Part shown: positions 11,660 through 27,109 of the stretch, in pieces | Position numbering within the stretch: position 1 is the first letter of the stretch | How the letters are laid out: every line of letters begins with the position of its first letter | Assembly: GCA_030620095.1 (NCBI GenBank) | Contig: JAUTXW010005212.1 | Span: 894,001-958,000 of the forward strand | Origin: Kuschelorhynchus macadamiae | Taxonomy: Eukaryota; Arthropoda; Insecta; Coleoptera; Curculionidae | Length of the DNA stretch: 64,000 nucleotides | Reading direction: 5' to 3' | Notes under the pieces: model-generated | Database searches by the model: none | What the model was told of the DNA's origin: nothing | The model's input: only the letters and a program-made list of their open reading frames with translations | Translations under genes and position numbers: made by a program

Positions 11660-12053
11660 CTACTGTAATACAGATGTATAGATTTTACTGAGGTTGTTGA
11701 CATCTTTTTTGTCATTTATACTATTATTGTTTTTTTGAATTTCAACCATTTCATAAAATTCTCTCTTTTTTAGGTGGTGTTCGGTCTTTAAGATCATTAT
11801 TCCATTATAGTTAAAAGTATGGTTTTTCGATTTTTCATGATTCGTTAGGGCTGTTGAATTTTTTTTATCGTATTTGTGACTTTTTACACGATTTTCCAAA
11901 TATTGGCTGGTCTGTCCAATATAAACTCCCTCACAGTTATTACAAGGAATCTCGTATACGACATTACTTTTTTTGTTCTTTGGAGTTTTAGTTTTTAGTT
12001 TGCTAAAATTTTTTGATAGTAAATTGTAACATGTCGTAGAACTTACAATAAGT
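11660..12053 (-). pseudogene. Penelope-like GIY-YIG endonuclease C-terminal domain (longer copy)
   Basis: The open frame reads through to 12,124, but its first 24 or so residues are only the reverse translation of the opposite arm; Penelope-like sequence starts near 12,053. It contains 'KKSNVVYEIPCNNCEGVYIG' (knuckle C-x2-C followed by the GIY-YIG core), then 'QTSQYLENRVKSHKYD', 'TALTNHEKSKNHTFNY' and a C-terminal 'EMVEIQKNNNSINDK' helix before a stop at 11,660. The order matches the endonuclease of canonical Penelope-like elements, which nicks target DNA. The reverse transcriptase part is absent, so this is a 5'-truncated fragment although its frame is intact. Confidence 0.8.
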
Positions 12054-12318
12054 TTATATTGGACAGACCAGCCAATATTTGGAAAATCGTGTAAAAAGTC
12101 ACAAATACGATAAAAAAAATTCAACAGCCCTAACGAATCATGAAAAATCGAAAAACCATACTTTTAACTATAATGGAATAAAGATCTTAAAGACCGAACA
12201 CCACCTAAAAAAGAGAGAATTTTGTGAAATGGTTGAAATTCAAAAAAACAATAATAGTATAAATGACAAAAAAAATGTCAACAACCTCAGTAAAATCTAT
12301 ACCTCTGTATTACAGTAG
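12050..12318 (+). pseudogene. Penelope-like GIY-YIG endonuclease C-terminal domain (inverted copy)
   Basis: This is the mirror copy of the minus-strand fragment, starting inside 'YIGQTSQYLENRVKSHK' and running in open frame to the stop at 12,318. It differs from the other arm by only a few substitutions (for example K/M in 'NGI(K/M)ILKTEHH'). The knuckle and first GIY strand are missing, so it cannot encode a working endonuclease. Confidence 0.8.
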
Positions 12319-12544
12319 TTAAATCCCACATTTCGTCGTGTTACTATGTAAAATGTGTGTCAATATTTTAAAATCTAAGTTATGTACGTGCATTTAAAAA
12401 TAGTCGGTGTTGTACGTGTTTTATGTAAATGTTTATGTTAGTTTTTTAAAATTTGAATTATTTTGACATTACGTTCTAAGGTAAGATATATTTTTTAAAA
12501 AAATTTCTGTTATCATACCTATATGTTCATATCCAATTGTAGAT

Positions 12545-12578
12545 TTGAAAAAGACCAGAAGCATGGTTGAAACGTTAT
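12545..12578 (+). ncRNA. Hammerhead-like core motif, right arm of Penelope palindrome
   Basis: Mirror of the motif at 11,400-11,441. TTGAAAA is at 12,545-12,551 and GAAAC at 12,569-12,573. The flanks ATTGTAG (12,536-12,542) and CTACAAT (12,587-12,593) could form stem I. Confidence 0.4.
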
Positions 12579-12664
12579 CTTTCCGACTACAATATATGTA
12601 TGTTTTGAAGTCATTTTGCCTAGTTTTAACTTAGCACGCTGACCTTAAACCAAGAAAAATAAAA

Positions 12665-15880
<3,216 letters not shown>

Positions 15881-15884
15881 CTGA

Positions 15885-16190
15885 TATCAATTGGATGGTG
15901 CACCTGCACATCGCACAAATGATGTTAGGGAAGAACTTACTAGAATGTGTGAGGATCTTTGGATAAGATGCTTAAAGCCTTGGAATTGGCCACTTCGATC
16001 GCCAGATCTAACGTCGGTTGATGCTTATATTTTAGGAGTTATCAAGCAAGTGGTGTAAAGCTCCACTTGAGACAAAACAGGATATGGAAAATAGATTAAG
16101 ACAAGGGTTTTTGCAGCACGACCTCAATTAAATTCAAAGGACAACATCCACTAATGTCATGACTTCATTCATTGATTATTTAGCAGCAGT
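15885..16190 (+). pseudogene. Mariner/IS630-type DDE transposase C-terminal remnant
   Basis: A reading 'LDGAPAHRTNDVREELTRM' followed by 'WPLRSPDLTSVDAYILG' matches the second catalytic Asp region (QxDxAPxH) and the 'PxRSPDLxPxDxxLWG' region with the last acidic residue in Tc1/mariner-IS630 superfamily transposases. The downstream 'LDKTGYGK'-type reading needs frameshifts. Only the C-terminal third is present, with no visible TIRs, so it is a dead fragment. Confidence 0.7.
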
Positions 16191-16199
16191 CGGCGGTTA

Positions 16200-17380
16200 T
16201 ATGGTACAAAATAATTTTCTTTTTTATTCAGTAATATATTTTTTATTTCTATTTCTAATTGCCTTATCAAAACCCGTATTATCAATATCATTATGTTATT
16301 TTTGAATAATAGGAATAAAATATTATTTCATAAAAATTAAATAACGTAATACTTGATCAGAATATGTTGTCATCTCGCAACAGTTAAAAATGCTTTACGC
16401 CTATTTTAAGCTAGTTATGAGAATTAAAACAAACTGCTAAATTTAAGCCCATGTTCTCTACTTAAAAATGTCCCACTTACTCTTATAAATTTTTGAGCAC
16501 TCCTTTACAATAGATGTTTAATTTTGAGAATAATCCAGTTGAGGTATGTAGTATTCGTACTTAACAAACCAATATTTTTGTTCTGTATTAGAATATAAAA
16601 CATTATCTCTTTTCCTTAACCTTCCTATATGTTGAAGTAAGTCCAGAACCGTCCGATTATTAACACCCACCAAAAGGCACCTTTACTTTTTAAAGGTAAA
16701 TTTGAAATGCACATAACCAAAATATTAGTTTTAGACTTTGCTTTATTCATTTTTGATTTTTTCTACATTTTGTTCTTATTTTTGCCTTTGAGAAATTTAA
16801 AGTTAATAAAATTTAATTCAAATATGTTATTTCATATTTCTTCAAAGTAAAAATCATCATTTTAATAATACAAAAATCGCTCATATTTCTGCTCCATAGA
16901 TACTACATCTAAATCATAATATATTGTGTGTGTGTGTGTGTATGTAGGTGTGTGCGTGTTTGTGTGTGTATGTATTATTTGATCTTTTTAGGTATGGTGT
17001 TCACAAGAATCGCACATACACGGCTGAATGACAGCGATAAATCTACAGTAGCATGGATTACAGCGATAATTCCACACTAGCAAGTATTAAAAAAGCGATA
17101 ATTCCGTAGAAGCTTTAAAAAATTATTATAAAAACAGACAATAGCAGTTTTCCAGGAAAAAATACTTATGGACCATGAAGTATTACTTTTTTTAAAGAAC
17201 CACCCTTCTACTGACTCATGGTCTTTAATATTCTAAATTCAAATCCATTCTTATTCTAATTAAAATTAATCAATGTCAGTGTCAAAGATTTGTTACTTAA
17301 GTCATCGGGAAATATTCCACGGATTACCATTGGTGCCTTCAAAATTACCAGATAATTCAGCATTCAAGCGTGTTTTACAG
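16200..17380. other. Unassigned DNA with a GT-rich microsatellite
   Basis: An imperfect (GT)n tract lies at 16,924-16,971. No genes were recognised in the rest. Confidence 0.5.
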
Positions 17381-17399
17381 AAACTGCATTTGGTTATTT

Positions 17400-19870
17400 T
17401 CTTTTTTGTTTAAATTCCGAAAGACATCTCCTCCTTCAGAGTGGGGCTCTTTCGGTTTCAAACAAAAAAAAAAACTCATGCAGCCCTCAGAACTTCTACT
17501 AAATTTATTGGTTGTGTCTGTCGCTCTCCCTCAGACAATTCCTTCAAGGAGCTGTTCGACTTTCTTTCTGCTAAAGTGGATTCCCTAATCTTTGAATTTC
17601 GTTCCTCTGAAATCATTATCCTTGGCGACTTTAACGTCCATAATAAAGAATCGTTAGAGTCTACTAAAACCGATTCCCAAAGTAGAACAGCACAAGCCTT
17701 TGCAATCAGCCAGACTCTTACCAATCTTATCAGAGAACTTATTTACTTCCAACACATCGTGACACATAGCCACAATCCATTGGACCCTTTCTCACCAATC
17801 ACCCAGAGCCTTATCAGTCTTCCCTTTCCGCTCCTCTGGGTTCCCCTGACCACGGACTAATTACTGTTACATGTCCCACACAACAGGAAGTTATAAAATC
17901 GATGCCATCTCGTACTATTTGGCACTATAATTCGACTAATTGGGATGGGTTGCGAGATTTCTACTCTTCCTTCTTTTGGAATGATGTTTCTTTTGTCTAC
18001 CAACGACAATTCCGAAATTTGTTCACAAGTCTCGGATGTAATCCAATCAGGTATAAAAACCTTTGCCACATTTTGTCAAGACTTCAAAACCTCCTAAAAA
18101 TAATCCTTGGTTTTCAAAACCCTACTTCAGAAAAATCTACATGTTAAAAAAGAGACGCGAAATCATTACAGTCGTATAATTCTCGAAGTCAAAAATGCCT
18201 TCATTATACGCATAAAAGGCAAATTCCTTTTTTGTCAAAATGGTAGCCAATCCTTTTGGTCGCTTGCCAAAAATATTAATCAAAACTTCTTCAAATGCTT
18301 TTCCACTCCTCACTTCTGGTGATGAAAACGTCTAAATCACAAGATGAGCTTTTTGTAAAACAATTCGCCACAAATTCTCCTTTAGTCCCTCCTCTTCACT
18401 TCCCCTTTCCATCAGTACCAGCTTTTCCATACAATATGCATGAAATTACCTTCAGGGTTAAAAAGGTACGGCGTATTCTCAAAGCACTTATTACCAAAAA
18501 ATCCTCTGATATTGATAGTATTGGGCCATAGTCCTAAAAAAGTGCGCTTCTGAATTGGCCGCTATTCCCACCAGGTTATTCCAAATATCTTATGACAAAC
18601 AACAAACATGAAATCTGCTCGTATGCAGCCTGTTCCCAAAAAGGGATCCAAAACTCACCCCTCTAACTACAGACCCATATCCCTCCTCCCAATAATGAGT
18701 AAAGCAATGGAGAAGTATATCAATAATGATAATACCTTTAAAGGTATACACTTATACACGACAGGCAATACGACTTCCGTCACCAAAGACGCACAGCAGA
18801 TCTTCTTACCTTCGTAACCAACAACTGGAATAAGTCCATCGAATTCCACGGACAAGCCCAAATTGTTCATTCCAGACTTGATCAAGTCTGGCATGATGCA
18901 CATATTTCATACTTATGGTCTTTCTCTAAAACTTTGTACTTGGATTCCTAGTTTTCTTTCCAATAGAAGTATTTCTGTAGTGGTTGACAGCTATTCATCA
19001 AACTTTCACCAAATCAATGCAGGCGATCTACAGGGTTCAGTGTTTGCACCTACCCTATTCCTCTTGCACAACAATGATCAACTTTCTCCTACCAGCAACC
19101 TTATTCACAGCCCTGCTGACGATAGCACACTCCACTCCAATATACAGTTTCTCAAACCTGCCTCCAAGACTGAAATTGATGATAGGCGTAGAGTAATGAC
19201 TTTATCCTTAACTGAACGTCTCATTAAAATTGTAGAATGGGGAACAAAGAACCTTTTCCAGTTTAATGCCACTAAGACACAATCTTGTTTACTATCTCAC
19301 AAATTGTCTCCCAGTACTCGCACCATTCAAATGAATAATCAAATGCTTGAAGCCAAAGATTCCTTTAGCCTAGTCGGTATCACTTTTCAGAAAGATCTTC
19401 GCTGCCATGATCACATCACCTCAATTGCCACAGCAGCAGCGAAGAAATTGGGTTTTCTTTTCCGAACTCGAAAATACTTTACTTCTTTCAACTCGTTTAT
19501 CCTTTACAATTCGCAAATCAGACTCTGCTTTCAGAATTGCTCTCATATATGGGGAGCAGCCTCTCCTTTAATCCTTAATATCCTTGCTTCTGTCCAAAGA
19601 AGATCAATTCGCCTGATTGATGATTCAAACATGACAAGGAAATAATATGAGATATATAATAGCTAGAGACTCGTCGAATTGTGGGCGATCTGTCTCTGTT
19701 TTACAGATGCTACTACCACACACTCTATTCTGATGAATTATCATTCATTATGTCCTCCTTAATGACTCCTCCAGGGAGACACGACCAACGGCCCGAAACG
19801 GGACCGACAAAATTAACTTCTGATTCGTGATCAGGATCCCAAAATTCACCTTATACAAAAAATCGTCAAA
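17400..19870 (+). pseudogene. Jockey/CR1-like LINE ORF2 pseudogene (endonuclease and reverse transcriptase)
   Basis: Pieces in several frames follow the order of a non-LTR retrotransposon ORF2. The APE-type endonuclease has 'EIIILGDFNVHNKE' (about 17,608-17,650). The RT N-terminal motif 'VPKKGSKTHPSNYRPISLLP' is at about 18,628-18,690. The RT core has 'INAGDLQGSVFAPTLFLLHN' (about 19,010-19,070) and 'SPADDSTLHS' (about 19,110-19,140), where F/YADD has become PADD. The thumb region includes 'LVGITFQKDLRCHDHI' (19,371-19,418), and the C-terminal 'LSLFYRCYYHTLYSDELS' runs to about 19,860. At least four frameshifts or stops break it. No RNase H was seen. The target-site ends are not defined. Confidence 0.85.
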
Positions 19871-20770
19871 ATCGGCAATGGTGTAAATTGTTACCAAAAT
19901 TTTATTCAGTTTTTCTTACATAATCTATAGATTTTAAAATAAACTTGTCAACATGACATCAGAAGGAATGAATTATCTGTTTATTTATCATTCAGCTGAC
20001 TGAATTATGTATTAGGCTTCTATCAAAGGTTGGTCAACCCTTTAGAATATCTAACATATTAATTAGGTACTATTAGTAAATAATACATTTTTGTATTATA
20101 AAGCATCATATAATCAATCTTTTACCTATTTCATAAGTTATATTTTGTGAAAAATATATTTTTAGCGATACTTCAAAAGAAAGTTAAGTACAGCTTTCCA
20201 GAAACCTAGATTTTATTATTCTAATTTGAAAAAAAAGTTGTTCATCAATAAATTTGTGTGTGTTGGAATTATTAAAAAAAAGGTAATGTTTTAAATATAT
20301 ATTCAAATTTGTCAAATTCCGTAGATATAATTATTTACAAGAACCGCTAACTCTAAACAGAGTTTCGTCGATTTCAGCTTTCACCTGTCTACGAATTTGT
20401 GTGGGATGTCGCGTTTCATTGGAGATGTACCATGAGAGAACCCGCGCATCCGTACATACCCATCTTTTGTATGTGCATAACACGTTCCAATTCCAAGTTT
20501 ACTCGTTTTTCAGGGAAGGCATACGATGGCTCCTAGGAGACTAGAGACGTATGCTAAATTACTTTAAATGATATTGTTCGAGAATCGCTGTGTCATATTA
20601 CTTTACTATGTCTTTGGTTTCGTTTCCAATTTTAGTTGAAATTCCGTCGAAGTGAAAGAAATACACTCGTAAAGTTTCAATTTTTTAATTAAGTTTGAAT
20701 AGGTATTACATTTAGTTACACAAAAAGCATGTAAATGTATAAAACCTCCCCATATTTGTGTAGGAAATTA
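19870..20770. other. Unassigned DNA
   Basis: No protein or RNA gene recognised. Confidence 0.45.
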
Positions 20771-21629
20771 ATTTTATACAGGGTGTCCGAAATTGGTAGG
20801 GAATGTATTGAGATCTTGAAAACTATAAGGGTTAGAAATATAGTCAAATGGGGGAATTTATAGGCCATTCAAATGTAAATTTATGCCGGTTTGATGACGG
20901 CTCCATCTTTTTTTGTTTCTAAAATATTTTGAAAAAACTAAAAGTTTGCATTTTCGAAGAAGTGCTGTTTTTTTTATAATATTTTCCAAGTCTGTAAAAA
21001 CATTGTTTAGGCAACTATTTAAGGACAATGCATCCCTGCATTTCGACGTTTCAATGGCGTTCATTTTGTTTTTTAGCAAATTTAAAAAGAAATATTTGTT
21101 CTTTTTAAAATGATGTATGACACGTATAAAAAAAATGTTTCAAAAAACGACAATTTTTTTTTTTCGAGTTGGCCATGACTGCGAAGATGATAGCGTAGCA
21201 TATTTGCCGTTGCTATGGTCCTAAAGCTCTCAGATATTTTCATTTATTTGCACATTTTATTGAATTGTTGTCAAAATTTGTAAGGTATTTGGCGAATGCC
21301 GGACATTTTTTCAAATGTAGAAAACTTAGACATGCTAGTAACTTTCGTTAAAAATCAAAGAAATGCGGATACCGCCAACGACTATTTTGAAAATTTTCCG
21401 GAAAGACGTCTATTTCCAACCTACTTTCATATGGAAGTTTTGGATAACCTCGACTAAAAAAGTATTAAAAAAAATAATGAAAATCGAAATCGAAACATTC
21501 AGGAATATTTTGCCGAAAATCCTACATCTTCTACACGAGTTGTAACCCACCCTTGCGGGGAAGACTGCGATTTTGTCATTGGTATTGCAATAAATGCGAA
21601 ATAAACCCCGTTTTCTTTCAAAAATATTT

Positions 21630-22150
21630 TATGGTCAGACGAAACGCATTTTACCAATTCTGACGTGTTTAACAGACACAGCCACCATTACTGGGCTGTA
21701 GAAAATCCTCAGTTACGTGAACAACGAAGGCTGCAACAAGCAGACCCTAGACGGGCAAAGATATCTTGCAATGTTACAAACAGAAATAATTCCAGCAATT
21801 AGAGAAGTTGTTCTACCACTTGAGTTTAACCATTTATGGTTTCAACAAGATGGATGCCACGATCACAATTCTAGGGAAATGCAAACATTTCTATCAGAAA
21901 CTTTTGGTGAGAGTAGACAATAGCGGTCCTGTGCCTCCCAGGTCTCCAGATATTATTCCCCTAGACTTTTATTTATGGGGATATTTAAAAAGGAAACATA
22001 TGAATTCGATCCCCCTGAAAATCTACTTGAACAACATGTGCCGGATGTACTATCAAATATTAATCGGAACACGCTTCATCGCGTTACCAGATCGGTGTTA
22101 AAGAAGTGTCAAAAGTGCATTTACAAAAACGGCCGGCATTTTGAATTGTA
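21630..22150 (+). pseudogene. Mariner/IS630-type DDE transposase pseudogene
   Basis: Readings 'ILWSDETHFTNSD' (about 21,628-21,666, first catalytic Asp), 'HLWFQQDGCHDHNSREMQTF' (about 21,832-21,890, second Asp) and 'PPRSPDIIPLDFYLWGYLK' (about 21,940-21,990, third acidic position) follow the order and spacing of Tc1/mariner-IS630-type transposases. At least three frame changes are needed, so the gene is dead. It lies within the inverted-repeat unit described separately. I cannot decide the exact family. Confidence 0.75.
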
Positions 22151-22810
22151 GCATTAATTTATTTTTTTTGTTAAATTTATTTTGTTGTCTACTTTTTAAT
22201 TATTATTATTTAATCTTTAAAAAATGTTCAACTGCTTGCAACTCGTGTAGAAGATATAGTAATTTCGGCAAAATATTCTTGAATGTTTCTGTTTCGATTG
22301 GCATTAGTAGTAGTAAGTGTAAAGAACCTCGTTTATCAAGAGATTATTAGGTTTAATTTAGTTTTCTTATTATATTTATTGTTATCAGGTTTAGTTTTGA
22401 AAGTAAATTAACAATCGTTTTTGAGTACATAGGTTTATTTCTCGTAGAACGTTTACGGCTTGCTGTTTCTATAAATTTTTTTTTACTCTAATACGGCCGT
22501 TGTCTGTAACTAAAATACCATACGGTGCACACTGGGTGAAATTCGGTCTAGCTGTTTTAGGGCATAGGTTAGTAAAATATAGAAATACACTTAATGCAAA
22601 TTTGCCTTCTCAGAATACCTAAATGAATGGCAATTGCTTTTTAAAGCAGATGGCCTCCGCAATCATGACCAACTCGAACAAAAAACGATTTTTTTCGTAA
22701 TTTTGACAAAACAATTTTTTTAATAGGTATCATACATTATTTTGAAGGAAAAAAAAGAGTTCTTTTTAAATTTGCAAAAAAATAAAATGGCCGCCATAAG
22801 AAAAAAGAAG

Positions 22811-22842
22811 TTGATGATGGTATCTCAAGACCGAAACGTCGC
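22811..22842 (+). ncRNA. Hammerhead-like core motif
   Basis: TTGATGA (22,811-22,817), then a GGT/ACC hairpin, then GAAAC (22,833-22,837) and GTCGC. In the opposite arm of the inverted repeat (near 21,045) the equivalent segment keeps GTTTC but has lost the first core box. Activity is not demonstrated. Confidence 0.35.
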
Positions 22843-22904
22843 AATTAAAAGCTAAATGTAGTGATGCATTGCCCTTAAAAAGTTGCCTATATAATGTTTT
22901 TGAC

Positions 22905-23457
22905 CATCTTTCTATCCCTGTCTATCTTCCAAGATCCCAGTATGTTCCCTATCAATTTCGGTCACGCTGTATAGAGAAAGAAGCAGAAATAATTCGTTAG
23001 ACAGACGAAATCTATACATATAAAAAAAATTCAAATACTGTGGAAGAACGATTTTTCTGTTGTATGGGTTACAAAGAGGTCTGGAATTCTTACTAAAATT
23101 AATTTGTGTTGAATGTTTCTTCAAGCCTAGCTCACTTTTTTTTTCTAGTTCATAAATAAAATAGTTTCTGGTTCTAATGTTTTACTCATGAGTAGGTATT
23201 TTTATTTTTTCGTTACCAATTTTTTTATACCTGAAAAAAGTTCAATAACATATTGATATTTCTAGCTGAACACACCTAATAATAATTGTGCTAATTAATT
23301 TAATGTGTACTCGTATAACCGTGAATTTACAGGGTAGGGTGTACACTGAAAATGCCCTACGGATGGTGACTTATATACTTATATTGTTATATCTGTAACT
23401 TTTTATGTAGGATCACATCTTAGAATCCTGAATGTATTAGCATCATTTCCGGACATC
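22905..23457. other. Unassigned DNA
   Basis: Nothing recognised. The minus-strand open frame at 22,912-23,124 has no known motif. Confidence 0.45.
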
Positions 23458-23465
23458 CTATAAAG

Positions 23466-25938
23466 CAGGGGTGCTCAAACTTGAACTGCTGGCGATCTAC
23501 CTCCATATTTTTAGACTACTTACGGTCGACTCTGAGAGGCTGCAAGTATGTGTGATGCAGGGTTGTCGTACATACACGATACATACACCCTACCTACCTA
23601 CCTAGATAGAGTGTACCGTAGCATATATAGATATTAGCTTTCTGCACACTCTACGTTATTTTAGTCAAGGTTTGGGTTAGGTGTAATTAGGTTCTTCTCT
23701 ACAATATCAATGAAAAACTCATAGTTATTCAGTTTATTGGTTGTTACAAAACAAAAGAGTTACATATGGTGTTAAACTTAACTAAGGAGTGACTTTGGAT
23801 GTTGAAGCGTGGCACTGCATGTCCTCAGCATATTTTTCATAAGATGGTACGTAACCACTGAGTGCTAATCGCAAGCATGATGACATATGATCGTCAGTTA
23901 GTCGATTGCGAGATTTTGACTTAATTATCTTCATTTCAGAAAATGCAGACTCGCACAAGTAAGTTGACCCAAACATTGCTGTCAGTTGAAGGGCGATTTG
24001 CCTTAGATTCGGATATTTATCTTCAGATATAAAACACCAGAAATTTGTATCAGATGCTGTAGCTTTGAGATGTATATCTGATATAATCTGCACCAACTCA
24101 TTTTCAACAGAACATGAGTTCATATTAAACTGACTTGCTATTTCAGTAGCTAATTCCTATGTTTTTATATGAAAAAGGATAACTCGTAAATGATGCTATA
24201 TTTGCCAATTTACTACAATCATAAAAACGCATTTCGAATTGTCTCAAAATATTTGATAATTCAGCCTCATACGTATCATAATTCAACTGAGGAATCCTTG
24301 CTTTCAAAGACGGAAAATGCTTCAGATCATTTCTTTTCAGTTGATCTATCATAAGTTGCAATTTACTTTTGAATGCGTTTACTGCGCTAATCATCTCAAT
24401 AACAGTTTTTCCTTTACCTTGAAGCTCCAAGTTAATGGTGTTTTAAGTGCATTGTGATGTCAGTCAAAAATGCCAAACCAGTCAGCCATTTTTCGTTTTT
24501 CAACATCTGAGTGTCATCACTTCTTCCGTTTAGAAAAGCTGTTATTTCGGGCAATAATTCTTGAAACCTTTCTAGGAATGTTCCGCGACTCAACCACCTG
24601 ACGTCCGTGTGAAGAACTAAATCAGTGTGTTCAGCTGACTCCCTATCTTCCAACTACAACTTAAAGAGCCGCCGTTGCAAGCTACGTGCACGGATGGAAT
24701 TCACAATTTTTGTTGCAATGCCCTTAATTTCCTCCGTGTTTAAAACTTTTGAACACAAAACTTGTTGATGTATAATGCAATGGATTGAAAAAAATGAAGG
24801 GAAATCTTTATTAGCTCGACACAATGCCACAAAACCGTTTTTGTTTCCAGTCATTGCTGGTGCTTCATCGGTTGTAATGCACACTAATTTATATATTGGT
24901 AACTTGTAGTTTTTTACAAAATTGAAGAAAACGTCATATATATCTTCGCCACGGGTCTTCCCCTTCAGAGGAATGATTGTCAAAAATTCTTCCTTAGCCA
25001 ACATGTCATTGAATACCATCCGAATAAAAATACACAGCTGGGCAGAGTCTGTCATATCGGTAGATTCGTCGAACTGTAAAGAAAATTATGTATATTCCAT
25101 GATATCAGTTTTTAGTTTATCTGCCATGTCCTGACCCATGACTTCAATGTGCCTTGTGACAGTCGGACGAGATAACTGAAGTTCTCTAATAGCAGACATG
25201 ATTTCTGTTTTATTTTTAAAATCTCCAAATAAAGTCTCACCCGCTTTAATAAATGCTTCCTTCACAACCGATCCATCTTCGAATGGTTTCTTGTGTTTCG
25301 CCAGTATATGAGATATTTTAAATGACACGATCGTAGCAGCTTTTGATTGTTTGGCTGATCTTGTGAACATGGTTTGTTCTTTTTTCAAACAAGATATCAA
25401 ATCACGTACTTTTCGTTTTCTTAATTCACTCTGTGGCGGAAAATCCTTTTCATAGTTTTTATGAACCGTTTTATGATGCCTCTCTAAGTTACCACGCTTA
25501 GGTATTGCAACTGACACACGACAAATAAGACAAATGCACTTATCCTTCACCATACAAAACAAAAATTCTTCCTCTCAATCGTTATTAAAATGATACAATA
25601 GTATTGCCTTCAAGTTGCAATTCAGAATGACTCCAATTCCTGCAGGCGCAACATTTATATCGGCGTGAACGAAAGTCTCGAATGTTCCTGTCAAACGCGC
25701 CGCCCGAAATTTCTAGAAAAGCGGCAAAAATAAAAAACGCGGCTTTTCTATGACAAGTACCGCGCGTTCCTTTGATAAAGCCGCCTTTTGCCGCTAGCAG
25801 AGTGTTATTTTATTACGTAATAAATGTTTGTAGTTTAGTTAAGTACCTACGTATTAAAAAATGTTTTCTTCTCGAGATCTACTCAAAAAGCACACGCGAT
25901 CGACTGGTCGATCGCGATCGTCCGTTTGAGCACCCCTG
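23466..25938 (-). mobile_element. hAT transposon, complete ends, broken transposase
   Basis: The element is bounded by perfect 15-bp terminal inverted repeats, CAGGGGTGCTCAAAC at 23,466-23,480 and its complement at 25,924-25,938. It is flanked on both sides by the 8-bp direct repeat ctataaag (23,458-23,465 and 25,939-25,946). A CAGNGNTG-type terminus and an 8-bp target duplication are diagnostic of hAT elements. Size is 2,473 bp. The transposase runs on the minus strand and is interrupted. Confidence 0.95.
23782..25562 (-). pseudogene. hAT transposase (ZBED5/GTF2IRD2-like), four breaks
   Basis: From the N-terminus: a BED-type zinc finger with C-x2-C and H-x4-H ('CLICRVSVAIPKRGNLERHH', about 25,485-25,535); the RNase H-like DDE core with 'FDESTDMTD' (first Asp, about 25,050-25,075), 'CITTDEAPAMTGNKNGF' (second acidic region, about 24,825-24,885) and 'HTDVRWLSRG' (about 24,580-24,610); and the C-terminal hATC dimerisation region 'YLCESAFSEMKIIKSKSRNRL' (about 23,905-23,970). 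Breaks visible: an in-frame TAA after 'IMEYT' (about 25,086), an in-frame TAG after 'RRLFKL' (about 24,654), a frameshift near 24,433 and another near 24,140-24,165. Domain order and length match cellular and mobile hAT proteins of the ZBED5/GTF2IRD2 group. It cannot make a full transposase as it stands. Confidence 0.9.
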
Positions 25939-25946
25939 CTATAAAG

Positions 25947-26590
25947 CCTATGATATTTCTGTAGTACACTCCGCTCAAGATACCTGCGATCAGCAAAGAA
26001 CGCGAGTACGGATGCGTAACTGCTGTTAATTCGTTTAAACTCTTCACATCTGTGATACCCTCATGTTTGCCACGTACGGAGTATATCATCTTGGTAAATA
26101 CAATGTATTTAAATACAATGTATTTAAATTACATGAAAATAATGTAATTTAATTACATATTACTTGTATATTAAGCTACATTTGAATCACCCTGCGTGGG
26201 AATGATACGTAGTCATAGTCACGTCTATTCTCGTTATTGACTTAAAGTACATTAATCTGTACGGTTAAAGGTTAAATAAACATGTCCACTGAAGATGAAA
26301 TTTTAGCGATAAATACTCATTTTGGGGACTCTGTATCAGCAAACCGCGCGCCTTCACAAATTAATACATTTATTACACCTGACTGGATGTTAGTCTCTTG
26401 AAAATGGAGTTCTAACCATTTGCTTGGTAATTCACAATACTTAATTTATAACTACATACATTTTTATATTTTATCAAATAACCGTCTTCTTTAGAACAAC
26501 GTTAAAACGTTTAACTTGGGACCCTACTTTATCTTAATAACTATAGAAAAGTGTTAAATACAAGAGATTTATAATAATTTATAATGTCGG
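25947..26590. other. Short tandem palindromes and unassigned DNA
   Basis: At 26,098-26,128 the unit 'aaatacaatgtattt' is repeated and self-complementary. A 39-codon open frame starting at 26,282 in a reasonable start context (aaacATGtcc) ends at 26,401; it has no recognised domain and could be an unrelated exon or chance. Confidence 0.4.
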
Positions 26591-27045
26591 TGTGTCTCTC
26601 GGTCTGTTTTTCTGTCAATTTACGGCATAGCTAAAAACTACTTACCCGATTGCCTTTTTTGACAAATTTTTGTCAAAAATGTAAGGTCTTATGGGGATGA
26701 CCTGGTAACACTTTGGTAAAGATCCAATATGGCGGAACAAGATGGCATGGTGAAATGTTAAGAAAAGTCACTAAAAACTGATGATCCAAATTTTGCACAA
26801 AAATTAAGTGTACATAGAAATGAACTGGTAATATTTTGGTCCAAGATGGGGACCTAAAACAATATTTAAAAAATCAGCCCAAAAACTACTTATTAGATTA
26901 CGTTCAAATTTTGTGCAAACTTTAAGTGATGGCGGTCTAAGTTAAGTCCAAAATTCAAGTGTGGTACAGGTAGAAACTGGTAAAATATTGGTACGAATCC
27001 AGTATGGTAGAACAAAATGGCGCCGAATAAAAATTTTTGAAAAGA
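26590..27045. repeat. Dispersed repeat R1, shorter copy
   Basis: Carries 'cggcatagctaaaaactact' and successive subrepeats with 'tggtaa...caatatggcgg' and 'caaaatggcg', ending in 'aaaatttttgaaaagagaat' just before a (TA)n tract. Similar to the copies at 1.7-3.1 and 40.9-42.0 kb. Confidence 0.65.
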
Positions 27046-27047
27046 GA

Positions 27048-27049
<2 letters not shown>

Positions 27050-27096
<47 letters not shown>
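27050..27096. repeat. (TA)n microsatellite
   Basis: About 47 bp of TA between the R1 repeat and a Penelope-like fragment, the same kind of junction as at 11.2 and 12.7 kb. Confidence 0.95.
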
Positions 27097-27105
<9 letters not shown>

Positions 27106-27109
27106 TGTT

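Larger units (their letters stand above)
20995..22903. mobile_element. DNA transposon remnant with long inverted repeats and mariner-type transposase
   Basis: A left arm (about 20,995-21,190) and right arm (about 22,660-22,903) are diverged inverted copies; both include 'caaatttaaaaagaa', 'atgatgtatgaca/atacc' and 'gttggccatgac'/'gtcatgaccaac'-like segments. A second, inner inverted pair (about 21,477-21,542 and 22,236-22,303) shares 'catcttctacacgagttg'. Transposase pieces lie between them. The left neighbour 'tacagggtgtccgaaa' near 20,777 resembles the ends of other insect repeats and may mark the true edge. Confidence 0.6.

Noticed and set aside
26282..26401. Possible 39-codon host exon
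   Set aside because: Start context is good but there is no domain, splice site or conservation evidence to call it.
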